From the NCBI RefSeq assembly GCF_003569005.1, contig NZ_BCUR01000001.1:310001-374000 (forward strand): 64,000 bases of DNA, in the 5' to 3' direction. The translations under genes and the position numbers were made by a program. The notes under the pieces were generated by a model, which did not search any database, had not been told where the DNA came from, and was given only the letters and a program-made list of their open reading frames with translations. Below, one piece after another: positions 1-7,814 of this stretch. Source of the stretch: Vibrio superstes. Lineage in GTDB: Bacteria > Pseudomonadota > Gammaproteobacteria > Enterobacterales > Vibrionaceae. The stretch's first letter is position 1. Every line of letters begins with the position of its first letter.

Positions 1-860
1 AAGACCAGAAGCACCACACCAGTTGCGTAAAGCGCGCTAGCGTGAACGCCACTTGCGTAAGACATTTCGATAGCGATGTTCGCAGTTAGAGTACGTGCGG
101 CATCTAGCAGGCCTTCCGGCATTGCTGGAGCGTTACCCATAACCATGATGATTGCCATTGTCTCACCAAGTGCACGACCAATGCCTAGAATCACACCCGT
201 CATAATACCTGAGCGAGCAGCAGGCACGAGAAGCTTAAAGATGGTGTAAATCTTTGAAGCACCTAGCGCAAGAGAGCCTTCTTTATATGCGCGAGGCACA
301 GCACGGATAGAGGTTTCAGATACAGTAATTACCGTTGGAAGAATCATCACACCCAGAACAATGATACCCGCAAGGATTGTGTTACCTGCAGGAACATCAA
401 AGATATCTTGAATAAGTGGAACAATGATAACCAGGCCAAAGAAGCCATAAACCACAGATGGGATACCGGCTAACAGTTCGATAGCTGGACGAATAAGGTC
501 AGCAACTCGCTTTGGTGCAATCTCAGCAATGAAGATAGCGGTTAGTACGCCGACTGGAACACCAAACAAAACTGCACCCAGTGTTGATACCAAAGAGGCA
601 ACAATCATGGTTGCAACGCCGTATAGCGCTGGTGGCAACCAGTTTTGACCTAGAACGATGCCAGAAACACCTGCTTGCTGGAATGCTGGAATACTTTCTT
701 TAAAAATAAAGTAAGCAATGATGGCAAGTGAAACGATACCGATAACAGCACTGGATAAGAACAGGCCATGGAAGATTCGTTCTCTCCAATCTACGCCGCG
801 ATCTTCTCTAATTGAAGGGCCGCCAGCGATAGCAGAAGTCTGAACACTCTGATTTTTCAT
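1..860 (-). CDS. pstC: Phosphate ABC transporter permease PstC (C-terminus cut by window edge)
   Basis: Inner-membrane permease of the PstSCAB high-affinity phosphate importer. The ATG is at 860-858 and 286 codons run off the left edge, so only the last few residues are missing. The N-terminal cytoplasmic segment is followed by a first hydrophobic helix at about residues 35-55. Then comes the binding-protein-dependent permease core with FGVPVG, AGIPSVVYGFFG and the EAA-loop-like stretch around ALGASK, followed by GRALGETMA, all typical of PstC. It lies 120 bp downstream of pstS on the same strand, the usual pst order, with a hairpin between them. pstA and pstB would be expected beyond the left edge. 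The ribosome binding site is weak. Identification is secure from the motifs and the neighbour. Confidence 0.93.
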   Translation of the reverse strand, partial: MKNQSVQTSAIAGGPSIREDRGVDWRERIFHGLFLSSAVIGIVSLAIIAYFIFKESIPAFQQAGVSGIVLGQNWLPPALYGVATMIVASLVSTLGAVLFGVPVGVLTAIFIAEIAPKRVADLIRPAIELLAGIPSVVYGFFGLVIIVPLIQDIFDVPAGNTILAGIIVLGVMILPTVITVSETSIRAVPRAYKEGSLALGASKIYTIFKLLVPAARSGIMTGVILGIGRALGETMAIIMVMGNAPAMPEGLLDAARTLTANIAIEMSYASGVHASALYATGVVLLV

Positions 861-938
861 AGAAAAATTCACTATTAATTGCGATGGTAAAATCTAATGT
901 GCACTAAACCCAGTCATTAACATGGGGTGCAAGTAAAA

Positions 939-960
939 GCTCAGCCTTCACAGGCTGAGC
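939..960 (-). terminator. pstS-pstC intercistronic hairpin
   Basis: Perfect 8-bp stem GCTCAGCC/GGCTGAGC with a 6-nt loop, followed on the minus strand by TTTTA. It sits 21 bp past the pstS stop and before pstC. It probably acts as a leaky terminator or 3' end stabiliser that lets pstS be expressed in excess over the permease genes, as is usual for binding-protein genes. That role is inferred. Confidence 0.6.
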
Positions 961-980
961 AAATATTAAAATCGTTGGTA

Positions 981-1802
981 TTAGTTTACTGTGATGTAGC
1001 CTTTCTTAGCTGCAATGCCTTGAGCTTCGTCACCAACCATCCAATCTAGGAATTGTTGAGTTTCAGCTGTTGGCGCGCCATCTTTGTAAAGTACTAGGAA
1101 TGGACGAGCAACTTTGTAAGAACCGTTTTGTACGTTCGCTACAGTTGCAGCCGCACCGTCGATAGCTAGAGGTTGAACAGTCTCGTCAACAGTACCTAGA
1201 GAGATGTAACCGATAGCGTATGGGTTGTTTGCTACAGATACTTTAAGAGCACCGTTACCGTTTGCAACTTGAGCACGCTGAGAAATCGCTGATACCTTCA
1301 TACCAGATACTTCCATTTTAAGGCTCATGATGTCTTCGAATGCACCGCGAGTACCAGAAGCTGTGTCACGAGTGATTGCTACGATAGGCTTGTCGTCACC
1401 ACCAACTTGGTTCCAGTTTGAAATTTCACCTTTGTAGATTGCAGTGATTTGCTCAGCAGTAAGCGCTTGAACAGAGTTGTTAGGGTTAACTACAACTGCG
1501 ATACCGTCACGAGCGATAACCAATTCTTTCAGGTCGTCAGATTTTTCTTCAGTTTTTAGGTCACGAGAAGAGATACCTAAATCAGCAGAACCGTCTTTAG
1601 CAGCACGAACACCAGCAGAAGAGCCTGGCGCTTGGATTTCGATAAATACTGGTTCACCCTTGTTCATGTAGGTTTCAGCAAAAACTTCAACCAGTGGAGC
1701 AGCACTGTTAGAGCCAACAACAGAAATAGTTTCTTTTGCTGTTGCAGTGTTCATAGATAGTGCGCCTAGAAGTGCTACTGCACCGATAACTGTCTTTTTC
1801 AT
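981..1802 (-). CDS. pstS: Phosphate-binding protein PstS
   Basis: Periplasmic phosphate-binding protein of the Pst importer, 273 aa. I start it at the ATG at 1802 because AAGGA lies 7 nt upstream and the protein then begins with a clean signal peptide, MKKTVIGAVALLGALS, probably cut after Ala22; an upstream in-frame ATG at 1841 would put a charged extension before it. Phosphate-contacting segments are visible: GSNSAAP (30-36), GSSAGVRA (60-67) and the SGTRGAFE loop (149-156). It is the PBP-like PstS type common in vibrios. It is transcribed with pstC downstream. PhoB-box-like repeats lie 80-130 bp upstream, consistent with induction by phosphate starvation. Confidence 0.95.
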   Translation of the reverse strand: MKKTVIGAVALLGALSMNTATAKETISVVGSNSAAPLVEVFAETYMNKGEPVFIEIQAPGSSAGVRAAKDGSADLGISSRDLKTEEKSDDLKELVIARDGIAVVVNPNNSVQALTAEQITAIYKGEISNWNQVGGDDKPIVAITRDTASGTRGAFEDIMSLKMEVSGMKVSAISQRAQVANGNGALKVSVANNPYAIGYISLGTVDETVQPLAIDGAAATVANVQNGSYKVARPFLVLYKDGAPTAETQQFLDWMVGDEAQGIAAKKGYITVN

Positions 1803-1885
1803 CTGTTTATCCTTAATGGGAATCAATTTCACGACATTCATATTGTCGTGGGTTTGTTTAATCGACGAGGGACACTTTAAGCGTC

Positions 1886-1929
1886 TTTTATGACACTTAT
1901 GTTTCAGAACCTTGAAAGGTAAATGACAA
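1886..1929 (-). promoter_or_regulatory. Candidate PhoB-box array upstream of pstS
   Basis: Read on the minus strand, four consecutive 11-bp units TTGTCATTTAC, CTTTCAAGGTT, CTGAAACATAA and GTGTCATAAAA resemble the PhoB half-site CTGTCATAAAA/CTGTCACATTT. The first and fourth are good matches in exact 33-bp phase; the middle two are weak. It points toward pstS, whose start codon is 84 bp from the near end. Family knowledge says PhoB binds 11-bp direct repeats that replace the -35 element. No clear -10 was seen. Confidence 0.5.
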
Positions 1930-2198
1930 TTATCGATTATTTATAAGGTGCATATGCAACGATTCTGATACGTAGAATTGAACGGCGCTCAGTGCTTGGA
2001 GGCTAGATTGGTCAGCCAAACTTAGGAGGCCACCAGCTTATACCCAACAAGACAAACCCATTAATAACAACAAGATACAAGAATAATGCGACAGAAAGCT
2101 TGTATGGTTTAGCGACTAATTATTAGCTAATTTGCAAGCTCTCATCTTAAAAGTCAGCGGAAATGAATAGTGATATTGAGCAAATAGACATCAGTTAC

Positions 2199-2216
2199 AC
2201 GTCATGAAACTGTCAC
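2199..2216 (+). promoter_or_regulatory. PhoB box facing away from pst
   Basis: ACGTCATGAAACTGTCAC matches the two-unit PhoB box CTGTCATAAAACTGTCAC at 15 of 18 positions and is the best Pho box in the window. It is on the plus strand, so it points away from pstS toward 2340. No plus-strand gene lies there: the next gene, the helicase, is on the minus strand. See the candidate small RNA that follows. Confidence 0.55.
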
Positions 2217-2239
2217 AATTAAATACAAATTTAAAGAAA

Positions 2240-2341
2240 TTTACCGTACAGCTTTCGAGGCAATTGAACATAGTCGGGTTGATTGCGCTATTAGCTAACT
2301 TCCAGACATAAAAAAGCGAAGCACTATGGCTTCGCTTTTTT
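2240..2341 (+). ncRNA. Candidate PhoB-dependent small RNA
   Basis: Between the plus-strand PhoB box (2199-2216) and a strong intrinsic terminator (2310-2341) lie about 95-105 bp with no ATG-started reading frame. A transcript starting about 25-35 bp after the box and ending in the terminator T-run would be a typical small-RNA size. AT-rich sequence (ATACAAATTTAAAG) could supply a -10. The 5' end is a guess, and the terminator also serves the convergent helicase gene, so its presence alone does not prove an RNA. Confidence 0.3.
2310..2341. terminator. Bidirectional intrinsic terminator
   Basis: Stem GCGAAGC/GCTTCGC with a 6-nt loop, flanked by six A on the left and six T on the right, so it can terminate in both directions. 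On the minus strand it closes the helicase gene; on the plus strand it would end any transcript coming from the PhoB box. Confidence 0.8.
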
Positions 2342-2355
2342 ATCATTATGCTGGA

Positions 2356-3690
2356 TCAATCGTCACTATCAACTTTAGGCGGAGTCTTTTTCTTAGGAAT
2401 AAACACCGCGTCACCCACAGCCACATTAGTATGGAAGGTTTTATCGCGCTTAACTGACTTCTTCGCCACTTTCTTCTGCGCTGTCGCTTTCTTAACGGGT
2501 TTACCACCCTTGCCTTTGAACGCAGGCTTCTTAGGTTTCAAACCTTTGAATTTACCTTTTAAGCCCTCAAGCACATCAAAAGAGAGATCTTGCTGAAGGA
2601 AGCTTTCAACACGCTTGAAGCTGTCCCAGTCTTTAGGCCCTACCAGAGAGTGAGCCATGCCTTTATTGCCTGCACGACCTGTACGGCCAACACGGTGTAC
2701 ATACTCTTCAGTGTGCTTTGGCATATCAAAGTTGATAACGTGGGATACGTTGGCAATATCGATGCCGCGAGATGCGATATCGGTAGTCACTAATATTTTA
2801 AACACCGTGCGTTCAAATTGACTCATGATGGTATTACGCTGAGTCTGAGTGAGTCCGCCACTCAATGCTACAGCCTTGAGGTTGTTCTTATTCAGTTCTG
2901 CCGTTAAACGCTCTGTATCCGAGCGAGTTGCGGTAAAGATCATCACCTGATTGTAATCTGCTTCTTCTATTAAACGGTGAAGAATGGCTTCTTTATGGTC
3001 AAGGTGATCACAGAGGTAAAATTTCTGTTCAATATCGGTGTGGTGCGCGTTAGCACTGTCGATAGAAATACGCTTTGGATTATTTAGCATCTCCATCGCC
3101 ATATCGTGCACTTCAGCATGATCTAGAGTTGCAGAAAACATCAGTGTTTGACGACGACGGTGCTTTGCAAGATTGTGAATGCGACGCAGCTCTGGCGCAA
3201 AACCAAGATCTAGCATTCTATCGGCTTCATCCAATACCAAGGTATCTAATCCATCGAGGAAAAGAGAGCGATGCTCAAGGTGATCAGCTAAACGTCCTGG
3301 GGTGGCAACGATGAAGCGAGGGTATTTACGCAATGCTTTTACTTGGTCATTGAAGTTTTCACCACCAACGATAAGCGTAGCGGTATAAGAAAGACCACCT
3401 AGCATAGTGCGCAATTCGCCATACACTTGTCGCGCCAATTCACGTGTCGGCGCTAAGATAACACCACGTGGATCTTTTGCTGAGAATGCTTTGCTTTTAA
3501 GAGCCTTGTGTAGCATTGGCAAAACAAACGCTAATGTTTTACCCGAACCGGTCTTAGACGATGCCAACAGGTCTTTGCCTGCCAGCGCAACAGGAATGGC
3601 CTGCTGTTGAATTTCGGTCGCACTCTTAAATGAGTAGTGATCCAAATTCTTCATTAAACGATTGTCTAAACCTAATTCTCTAAACTTCAA
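2356..3690 (-). CDS. DEAD-box ATP-dependent RNA helicase, RhlE-like
   Basis: ATP-dependent RNA helicase of 444 aa that remodels RNA structure in ribosome assembly or decay. All core motifs are visible: Q-motif region in the first 30 residues, motif I SSKTGSGKT (44-52), Ia PTREL (81-85), motif II DEAD (154-157), motif III SAT (186-188) and motif VI HRVGRTGR (332-339). A lysine-rich tail (about 378-416) gives non-specific RNA affinity, as in RhlE-type proteins. The start is TTG at 3690, preceded by AGGAG at a good distance. It is monocistronic, ends at a strong bidirectional terminator, and is divergent from lpp. Subfamily assignment (RhlE rather than SrmB or DbpA) rests on the short N-terminus and basic tail. 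Confidence 0.9.
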   Translation of the reverse strand: MKFRELGLDNRLMKNLDHYSFKSATEIQQQAIPVALAGKDLLASSKTGSGKTLAFVLPMLHKALKSKAFSAKDPRGVILAPTRELARQVYGELRTMLGGLSYTATLIVGGENFNDQVKALRKYPRFIVATPGRLADHLEHRSLFLDGLDTLVLDEADRMLDLGFAPELRRIHNLAKHRRRQTLMFSATLDHAEVHDMAMEMLNNPKRISIDSANAHHTDIEQKFYLCDHLDHKEAILHRLIEEADYNQVMIFTATRSDTERLTAELNKNNLKAVALSGGLTQTQRNTIMSQFERTVFKILVTTDIASRGIDIANVSHVINFDMPKHTEEYVHRVGRTGRAGNKGMAHSLVGPKDWDSFKRVESFLQQDLSFDVLEGLKGKFKGLKPKKPAFKGKGGKPVKKATAQKKVAKKSVKRDKTFHTNVAVGDAVFIPKKKTPPKVDSDD

Positions 3691-3841
3691 AGTGCTCTCC
3701 TAAACGGGGTTAGTATGCTTCTCACCTGCCCTAGGTTAGTAATAGAGAAAGCATGCTATAAAAAAATCCGGCTAATAATACCCTAGTTGGCGACTTAGAT
3801 CACAAAAATATCTCATTATCACAAGACTAATAAAAACCATT

Positions 3842-3869
3842 TTGAAGATAATTACCTAATTTATATAAA
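3842..3869 (+). promoter_or_regulatory. Candidate lpp promoter
   Basis: TTGAAG (3842-3847) and TATAAA (3864-3869) are spaced by 16 bp in a very AT-rich stretch upstream of the lipoprotein gene, giving a leader of about 80 nt. A second possible -10, TACACT at 3896-3901, would give a shorter leader. The leader carries an inverted repeat AAAGCCA/TGGCTTT (3906-3929). Confidence 0.35.
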
Positions 3870-3955
3870 TTATTCGAACATATTTTATTCAACGTCTACA
3901 CTAAGAAAGCCAGCGGTAATTATGGCTTTACTAAAAAAGAAATCAGGGAGTTCGT

Positions 3956-4240
3956 ATGAATAATAAATTTTTACTCATAGCAGGGGTTAGCTCAGTTTTA
4001 TTATTGGCTGGTTGTGCTTCAGGTCCAGATGAAGAAACCACGGCTAAAATGGCAGACCAGGACGCTAGAGTATCTCAGCTAGAACAAGATGTGGCAGCAT
4101 TGAAAGCAGCTCACGAAAAAGACGCAGCAATGCATGACCAGTCTGCAATGGAAGCTAAAGAGGCCGCAATGGCCGCTCAAGAAGAAGCAGCTCGTGCAAA
4201 CGAACGCCTAGATAATATCGCTCAGTCTTACACCAAGTAG
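3956..4240 (+). CDS. lpp: Lpp-type murein lipoprotein
   Basis: Small outer-membrane lipoprotein of 94 aa. The signal peptide ends in a lipobox LAGC with lipidated Cys20. The mature part is an alanine-rich, heptad-patterned helix (about 38-90) that should form a coiled-coil trimer, and the last residue is lysine, the residue by which Braun's lipoprotein is linked to peptidoglycan. A CAGGGAG ribosome site precedes the ATG and a strong terminator follows, giving a short stable mRNA. The neighbouring convergent gene is an L,D-transpeptidase of the kind that forms the Lpp-peptidoglycan bond. The sequence differs from E. coli Lpp, so lpp is assigned on architecture. Confidence 0.82.
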   Translation: MNNKFLLIAGVSSVLLLAGCASGPDEETTAKMADQDARVSQLEQDVAALKAAHEKDAAMHDQSAMEAKEAAMAAQEEAARANERLDNIAQSYTK

Positions 4241-4262
4241 TCTCACTACACACTAAATTTCA

Positions 4263-4288
4263 AAGCCAGCTTAATTGCTGGCTTTTTT
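4263..4288 (+). terminator. lpp terminator
   Basis: Stem AAGCCAGC/GCTGGCTT with loop TTAATT, followed by a run of T. It is 22 bp after the lipoprotein stop codon. Confidence 0.85.
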
Positions 4289-4334
4289 ATGTCTGTCACT
4301 TTTAGTTCTTAGAATCTAGTTAAAAATAACATCA

Positions 4335-5249
4335 TTATTCAAATGAGCCGTCATACACCATAGTCGGCATTCCGGTTTGAATTTGAATGACGCCATTAAC
4401 TCTTGAATAAGCTTCTTGATAAGTGTCCAACCATATTTGCAGTTCCAGTGGCCAATCAAATGACTGTTTGCTTCCGTTCCTCGCCGTTAAGGGTTCATGT
4501 GATTCGACAAAGACACTATGATCTGGCTCTACCGCCATTTTAATAGGCTGGTTGACAATCTCTACACGAGTTCTTCGCTCTACTTGCGCAAATAGCCACT
4601 CAATGTCTGAAGGCTCCATTCGAATGCAGCCACTACTTACCCGAAGTCCAATACCAAAGTCTTTGTTAGTACCATGGATTAAATACTGTCCAGAGCCATA
4701 GCTAAGACGCATCGCATATTCGCCTAGTGGGTTGTCTGGCCCTGCTGGCACTTTATCAGGAAGCTCAATGCCCTCTTCTTCGTAAGCCATTCTTATGGAT
4801 TTAGGGGGAGTCCAAGTCGGGCCTTCAATCATCGCACTAATAGACGTCACCATTTGCGGTGTCTCTCGACCAATACGGCCAATGCCCACCGGAAATACAT
4901 GCACATGTACTCCATCGGGATCGTAATAATAAAGACGGAGCTCAGCGAGATTAATGACAATGCCTTCACGTTTTGCGGTCGGCAAGATAAAACGATTAGG
5001 GATTGTTAACACCTCACCATCTTCAGGAAGGAAAGGATCAATACCTCGGTTGGCTGCAATAAGGCTTAACAAACCCACATCATACTCGTTGGCAAGTCGG
5101 GCAAAGGTTTCTCCCTTTGTCACTTGGTGACGCTGTAACTTACCAACCACATAACTTCCATCTGTTGGTAACTTGAAAGTCGCCGCTTGTGCGCCTGATA
5201 AACAGAAAAACGTCCAGACAACTACCTGTACTACAAATCTAACTACCAT
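4335..5249 (-). CDS. L,D-transpeptidase (LysM + YkuD), probable Lpp-peptidoglycan linking enzyme
   Basis: Periplasmic L,D-transpeptidase of the ErfK/YbiS/YcfS type, which attaches Lpp to meso-diaminopimelate or makes 3-3 crosslinks. I place the start at 5249 (304 aa) because the protein then opens with a signal peptide MVVRFVVQVVVWTFFCLSG cut after AQA; ATG codons at 5261 and 5306 are alternatives. A LysM-like domain spans about 41-84 (HQVTKGETFARLANEY). The YkuD domain follows, with catalytic SSGCIRM (Cys208) and His192 in HGTN. Its start overlaps the end of the photolyase gene by 11 bp, so it is probably co-translated as the last gene of that operon. Substrate is inferred from the Lpp gene beside it. 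Confidence 0.88.
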   Translation of the reverse strand: MVVRFVVQVVVWTFFCLSGAQAATFKLPTDGSYVVGKLQRHQVTKGETFARLANEYDVGLLSLIAANRGIDPFLPEDGEVLTIPNRFILPTAKREGIVINLAELRLYYYDPDGVHVHVFPVGIGRIGRETPQMVTSISAMIEGPTWTPPKSIRMAYEEEGIELPDKVPAGPDNPLGEYAMRLSYGSGQYLIHGTNKDFGIGLRVSSGCIRMEPSDIEWLFAQVERRTRVEIVNQPIKMAVEPDHSVFVESHEPLTARNGSKQSFDWPLELQIWLDTYQEAYSRVNGVIQIQTGMPTMVYDGSFE

Positions 5250-6675
5250 TGCCCTTAGCATCCTTATACATCTGCAAAGCTTTTTCTCTTTGCTGTTTAT
5301 GGTCAACTATAGGTTGAGGATAGTCCAAACTTGCGAAATCGGTCCATAACCAGGGACAATGCACGTATTTGGTTGGAACGTCTTTTAGTTCAGGAAGCCA
5401 CCGCTTAACAAAGCTGCCATCGGCGTCGAATTTTTGTCCCTGAGAGATGGGGTTGAAGATCCTAAAGTATGGTTGTGCATCACAGCCGGTAGAGGCTGAC
5501 CACTGCCACCCTCCATTGTTTGCCGCAAAGTCGCCGTCCACTAATCGGTTCATAAAGTAGGCTTCACCATCATGCCAATCCAGTAGCAAATCTTTAGTCA
5601 GAAAACTGGCCACTACCATGCGAAGACGATTATGCATCCAACCAGTTTCATTGAGTTGCTTCATCGCAGCATCGACAATCGGATAACCTGTTTCACCTCG
5701 TTGCCATTTCCCTAGGTGTGCGTTCTCTCCTTGCCAACGTAAATTATCACTCCAAGGGACAAACGCCCTGCCCTTACATAACTTTGGCTCAAAGTAGATC
5801 AGATGTTGGTAAAACTCTCTCCAAATCAACTCGCTTAACCAAGTTTGCTCCCCGATATCTAATTGCTCGGGGTGGCGACCATTTAACAGCCGCGCCACAC
5901 ACTGCCTGACAGATAGCATACCCAGCGCCAAATAAGGCGAAAGTTGGCTCGTGCCATCAATAGCAGGAAAGTCTCTGTCTTGTTGGTAATCCGAGGCCCT
6001 TTCGATGGCAAAGCGCCTAAGCTCTGCAATTACAGACTTGGTGTCACTATGCCACTTAGAGCTATCTACAACCGGGTAACTCAGATCTAAGCTGACCAGC
6101 ATGTTTTCATCAAATAACGCATTGCGTTCTAAGGTCTTAGGTTTGTGCACCAAGCTTTGTTCGATGCAAAAGCGCTGTAACCAGGTTTTTTTAAAGGGAG
6201 TAAAGACTTTAAAGTAGCTCCCCTCCTTGTTGAGTAAGGTGCCGGGAGTGAAAATACATTTATCAGCGAGCAACGAAAACTCAACCTGCCTAGCAGACAA
6301 TGCCTTTTGCGTAGCCTCATCACGCATTACTTCGTTATATTCATACTCAGCGTTAGCAAAGACGTGTTCTATGTTGAAACGGGCACACAGCTGCGTCAGT
6401 AACGAAGGGCATTCATTAAAGCTGTCCACTGTCTCGACATGTAAGTCGATATTGAGCGTTTTAAGTTCTTCCGAAAGCGACACCAAACGCCGACCAATAA
6501 GATCCGCCTGCATCGGTGACAGGTTATGTTGATTCCACTGCTCCGGTGTTACAACAAACAGGGCCATAAGGCCCTGATTATCGTGTTGAGAGTCGCTGAC
6601 ATCGCGTATGGCTTGAATCAACGCAGTGTTATCAAGTGTTCGTAAGTCCTTACGAAACCACACTAAACCTCTCAT
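5239..6675 (-). CDS. phrB: Deoxyribodipyrimidine photolyase (class I CPD)
   Basis: Light-driven repair of cyclobutane pyrimidine dimers; 478 aa, close to E. coli PhrB (472). The N-terminal antenna-binding Rossmann domain begins GLVWFRKDLRTLDN and the C-terminal FAD domain carries WRFY-type motifs: ELIWREFYQHL, GYPIVDAAMKQLNETGWMHN, NGGWQWSAS and GCDAQPYFRIFNP, which include the electron-transfer tryptophans and the FAD-binding asparagine. A strong GGGGGAG site precedes the ATG. It follows the RudS-type gene by 12 bp and overlaps the transpeptidase gene, so the three form one operon. A photolyase next to a DUF1722 gene recalls the E. coli ybgA-phr pair. Confidence 0.95.
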   Translation of the reverse strand: MRGLVWFRKDLRTLDNTALIQAIRDVSDSQHDNQGLMALFVVTPEQWNQHNLSPMQADLIGRRLVSLSEELKTLNIDLHVETVDSFNECPSLLTQLCARFNIEHVFANAEYEYNEVMRDEATQKALSARQVEFSLLADKCIFTPGTLLNKEGSYFKVFTPFKKTWLQRFCIEQSLVHKPKTLERNALFDENMLVSLDLSYPVVDSSKWHSDTKSVIAELRRFAIERASDYQQDRDFPAIDGTSQLSPYLALGMLSVRQCVARLLNGRHPEQLDIGEQTWLSELIWREFYQHLIYFEPKLCKGRAFVPWSDNLRWQGENAHLGKWQRGETGYPIVDAAMKQLNETGWMHNRLRMVVASFLTKDLLLDWHDGEAYFMNRLVDGDFAANNGGWQWSASTGCDAQPYFRIFNPISQGQKFDADGSFVKRWLPELKDVPTKYVHCPWLWTDFASLDYPQPIVDHKQQREKALQMYKDAKGNGS

Positions 6676-6687
6676 GCGCTCCCCCTA

Positions 6688-7665
6688 TCACAAACTGTAA
6701 CGTAGGCGCAGTTCTTGCGGGTGTGGGTCAAGAAACTTTTGGTTCTGCAAATACTCGTCTGGGTAGAGTGAAAGGTAATGTTTTATGAGCGTCAACACGC
6801 TTAGCAGGGGCAGTAATCCTTCACGGTATTCATCAATCACCTTGCGAAGCTCCTGTTTCTCTTGTGAAGATAGCCACTTCTTAAAGTACCCTTGGATATG
6901 CATCAAAACGTTAGAGTTATTTTTACGACTGGCACGATTAGTCAGTGCATCCATAAACTTCAAACGATATAACTGATAAAACTCTTCAGGTTCATAATCA
7001 GCAACGCTTGCCACTAACTGCCCTAACTCTTTGTAAGAATTGGGGTGATGTGCCATCAAGGTTAACTTGTAGCGAGAGTGGAACGCTACAATTTTTCCAG
7101 ATGTAGGTTGATCTCCCATACAGTCATAGAAGTCTCTTAAGCCAAATACCCTTGATATGAAGTTTTCTTTAAGCACAGGGTCATTAAGTCGGCCATCTTC
7201 TTCCACAGGTAACCAAGGCATTTCCTTCATTAGAATTTCGGTATACATGCCTATGCCTTCTTTCGAGGCGCCGCCTTTGGAGTAAACCTTAACTCGCTCC
7301 ATGCCACAGGTTGGCGACTTCGCACAAACAATGTAACCGCACAACTCTTGGCCCTTAAGCTCTTCTACCTTGTTATTTGAGTAGGTAAGCATCCCATCGG
7401 TATAGTCTTTGGTCGCATCTTTTGTTTCAACCAGCGCAATGCGCTCTTCATTGGTCACCAGTCTAATAGTTGGGCGAGGCACGCTCATTCCCATACCCAC
7501 TTCTGGACAAACGGGCACGAATTCGAAGAAGGGAGCAAGCTCTTTAGTAACAAACTTGCTGATCTTATGACCGCTATCGAAGCGGACTTTTTCACCTAAA
7601 ACACAAGCACTTATGCCGATCTGAATATGTGTATTTTCTGATGTTTCTATGAATGCATCTGTCAT
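6688..7665 (-). CDS. rudS: TudS (DUF523)-DUF1722 fusion, RudS-type tRNA 4-thiouridine desulfidase
   Basis: 325 aa from the ATG at 7665, chosen because AAGGA lies 6 nt upstream; an in-frame ATG two codons earlier would overlap that site. The N-terminal half is DUF523/TudS with the conserved cysteines Cys21 (SACVLG), Cys53 (PVCPEVG) and Cys109/114/120 (CGYIVCAKSPTCG) that should hold an Fe-S cluster. The C-terminal half (about 195-310) is DUF1722/YbgA. TudS is a thiouracil desulfidase, and the TudS-DUF1722 fusion RudS has been reported to convert s4U in tRNA to U. s4U is a near-UV sensor, which fits the photolyase next door. The E. coli neighbour of phr (ybgA) has only the second domain. Confidence 0.85.
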   Translation of the reverse strand: MTDAFIETSENTHIQIGISACVLGEKVRFDSGHKISKFVTKELAPFFEFVPVCPEVGMGMSVPRPTIRLVTNEERIALVETKDATKDYTDGMLTYSNNKVEELKGQELCGYIVCAKSPTCGMERVKVYSKGGASKEGIGMYTEILMKEMPWLPVEEDGRLNDPVLKENFISRVFGLRDFYDCMGDQPTSGKIVAFHSRYKLTLMAHHPNSYKELGQLVASVADYEPEEFYQLYRLKFMDALTNRASRKNNSNVLMHIQGYFKKWLSSQEKQELRKVIDEYREGLLPLLSVLTLIKHYLSLYPDEYLQNQKFLDPHPQELRLRYSL

Positions 7666-7814
7666 CTTCATTCCTTGAGTTCCGACTGAGAGTCTAAGTA
7701 TTAACTTACCATTAAATATTACGCAACAAATAGAGCAGACGAGCACTTCTAATTAAAAAAATGTCTGCAGAACAAAAAATTAGGTAAAATCAATTTAATC
7801 CTCCGAATCTAGTA

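Noticed and set aside
1477-1671. Plus-strand frame inside pstS
   Set aside because: Antisense shadow of a well-conserved gene; no ribosome site or domain.
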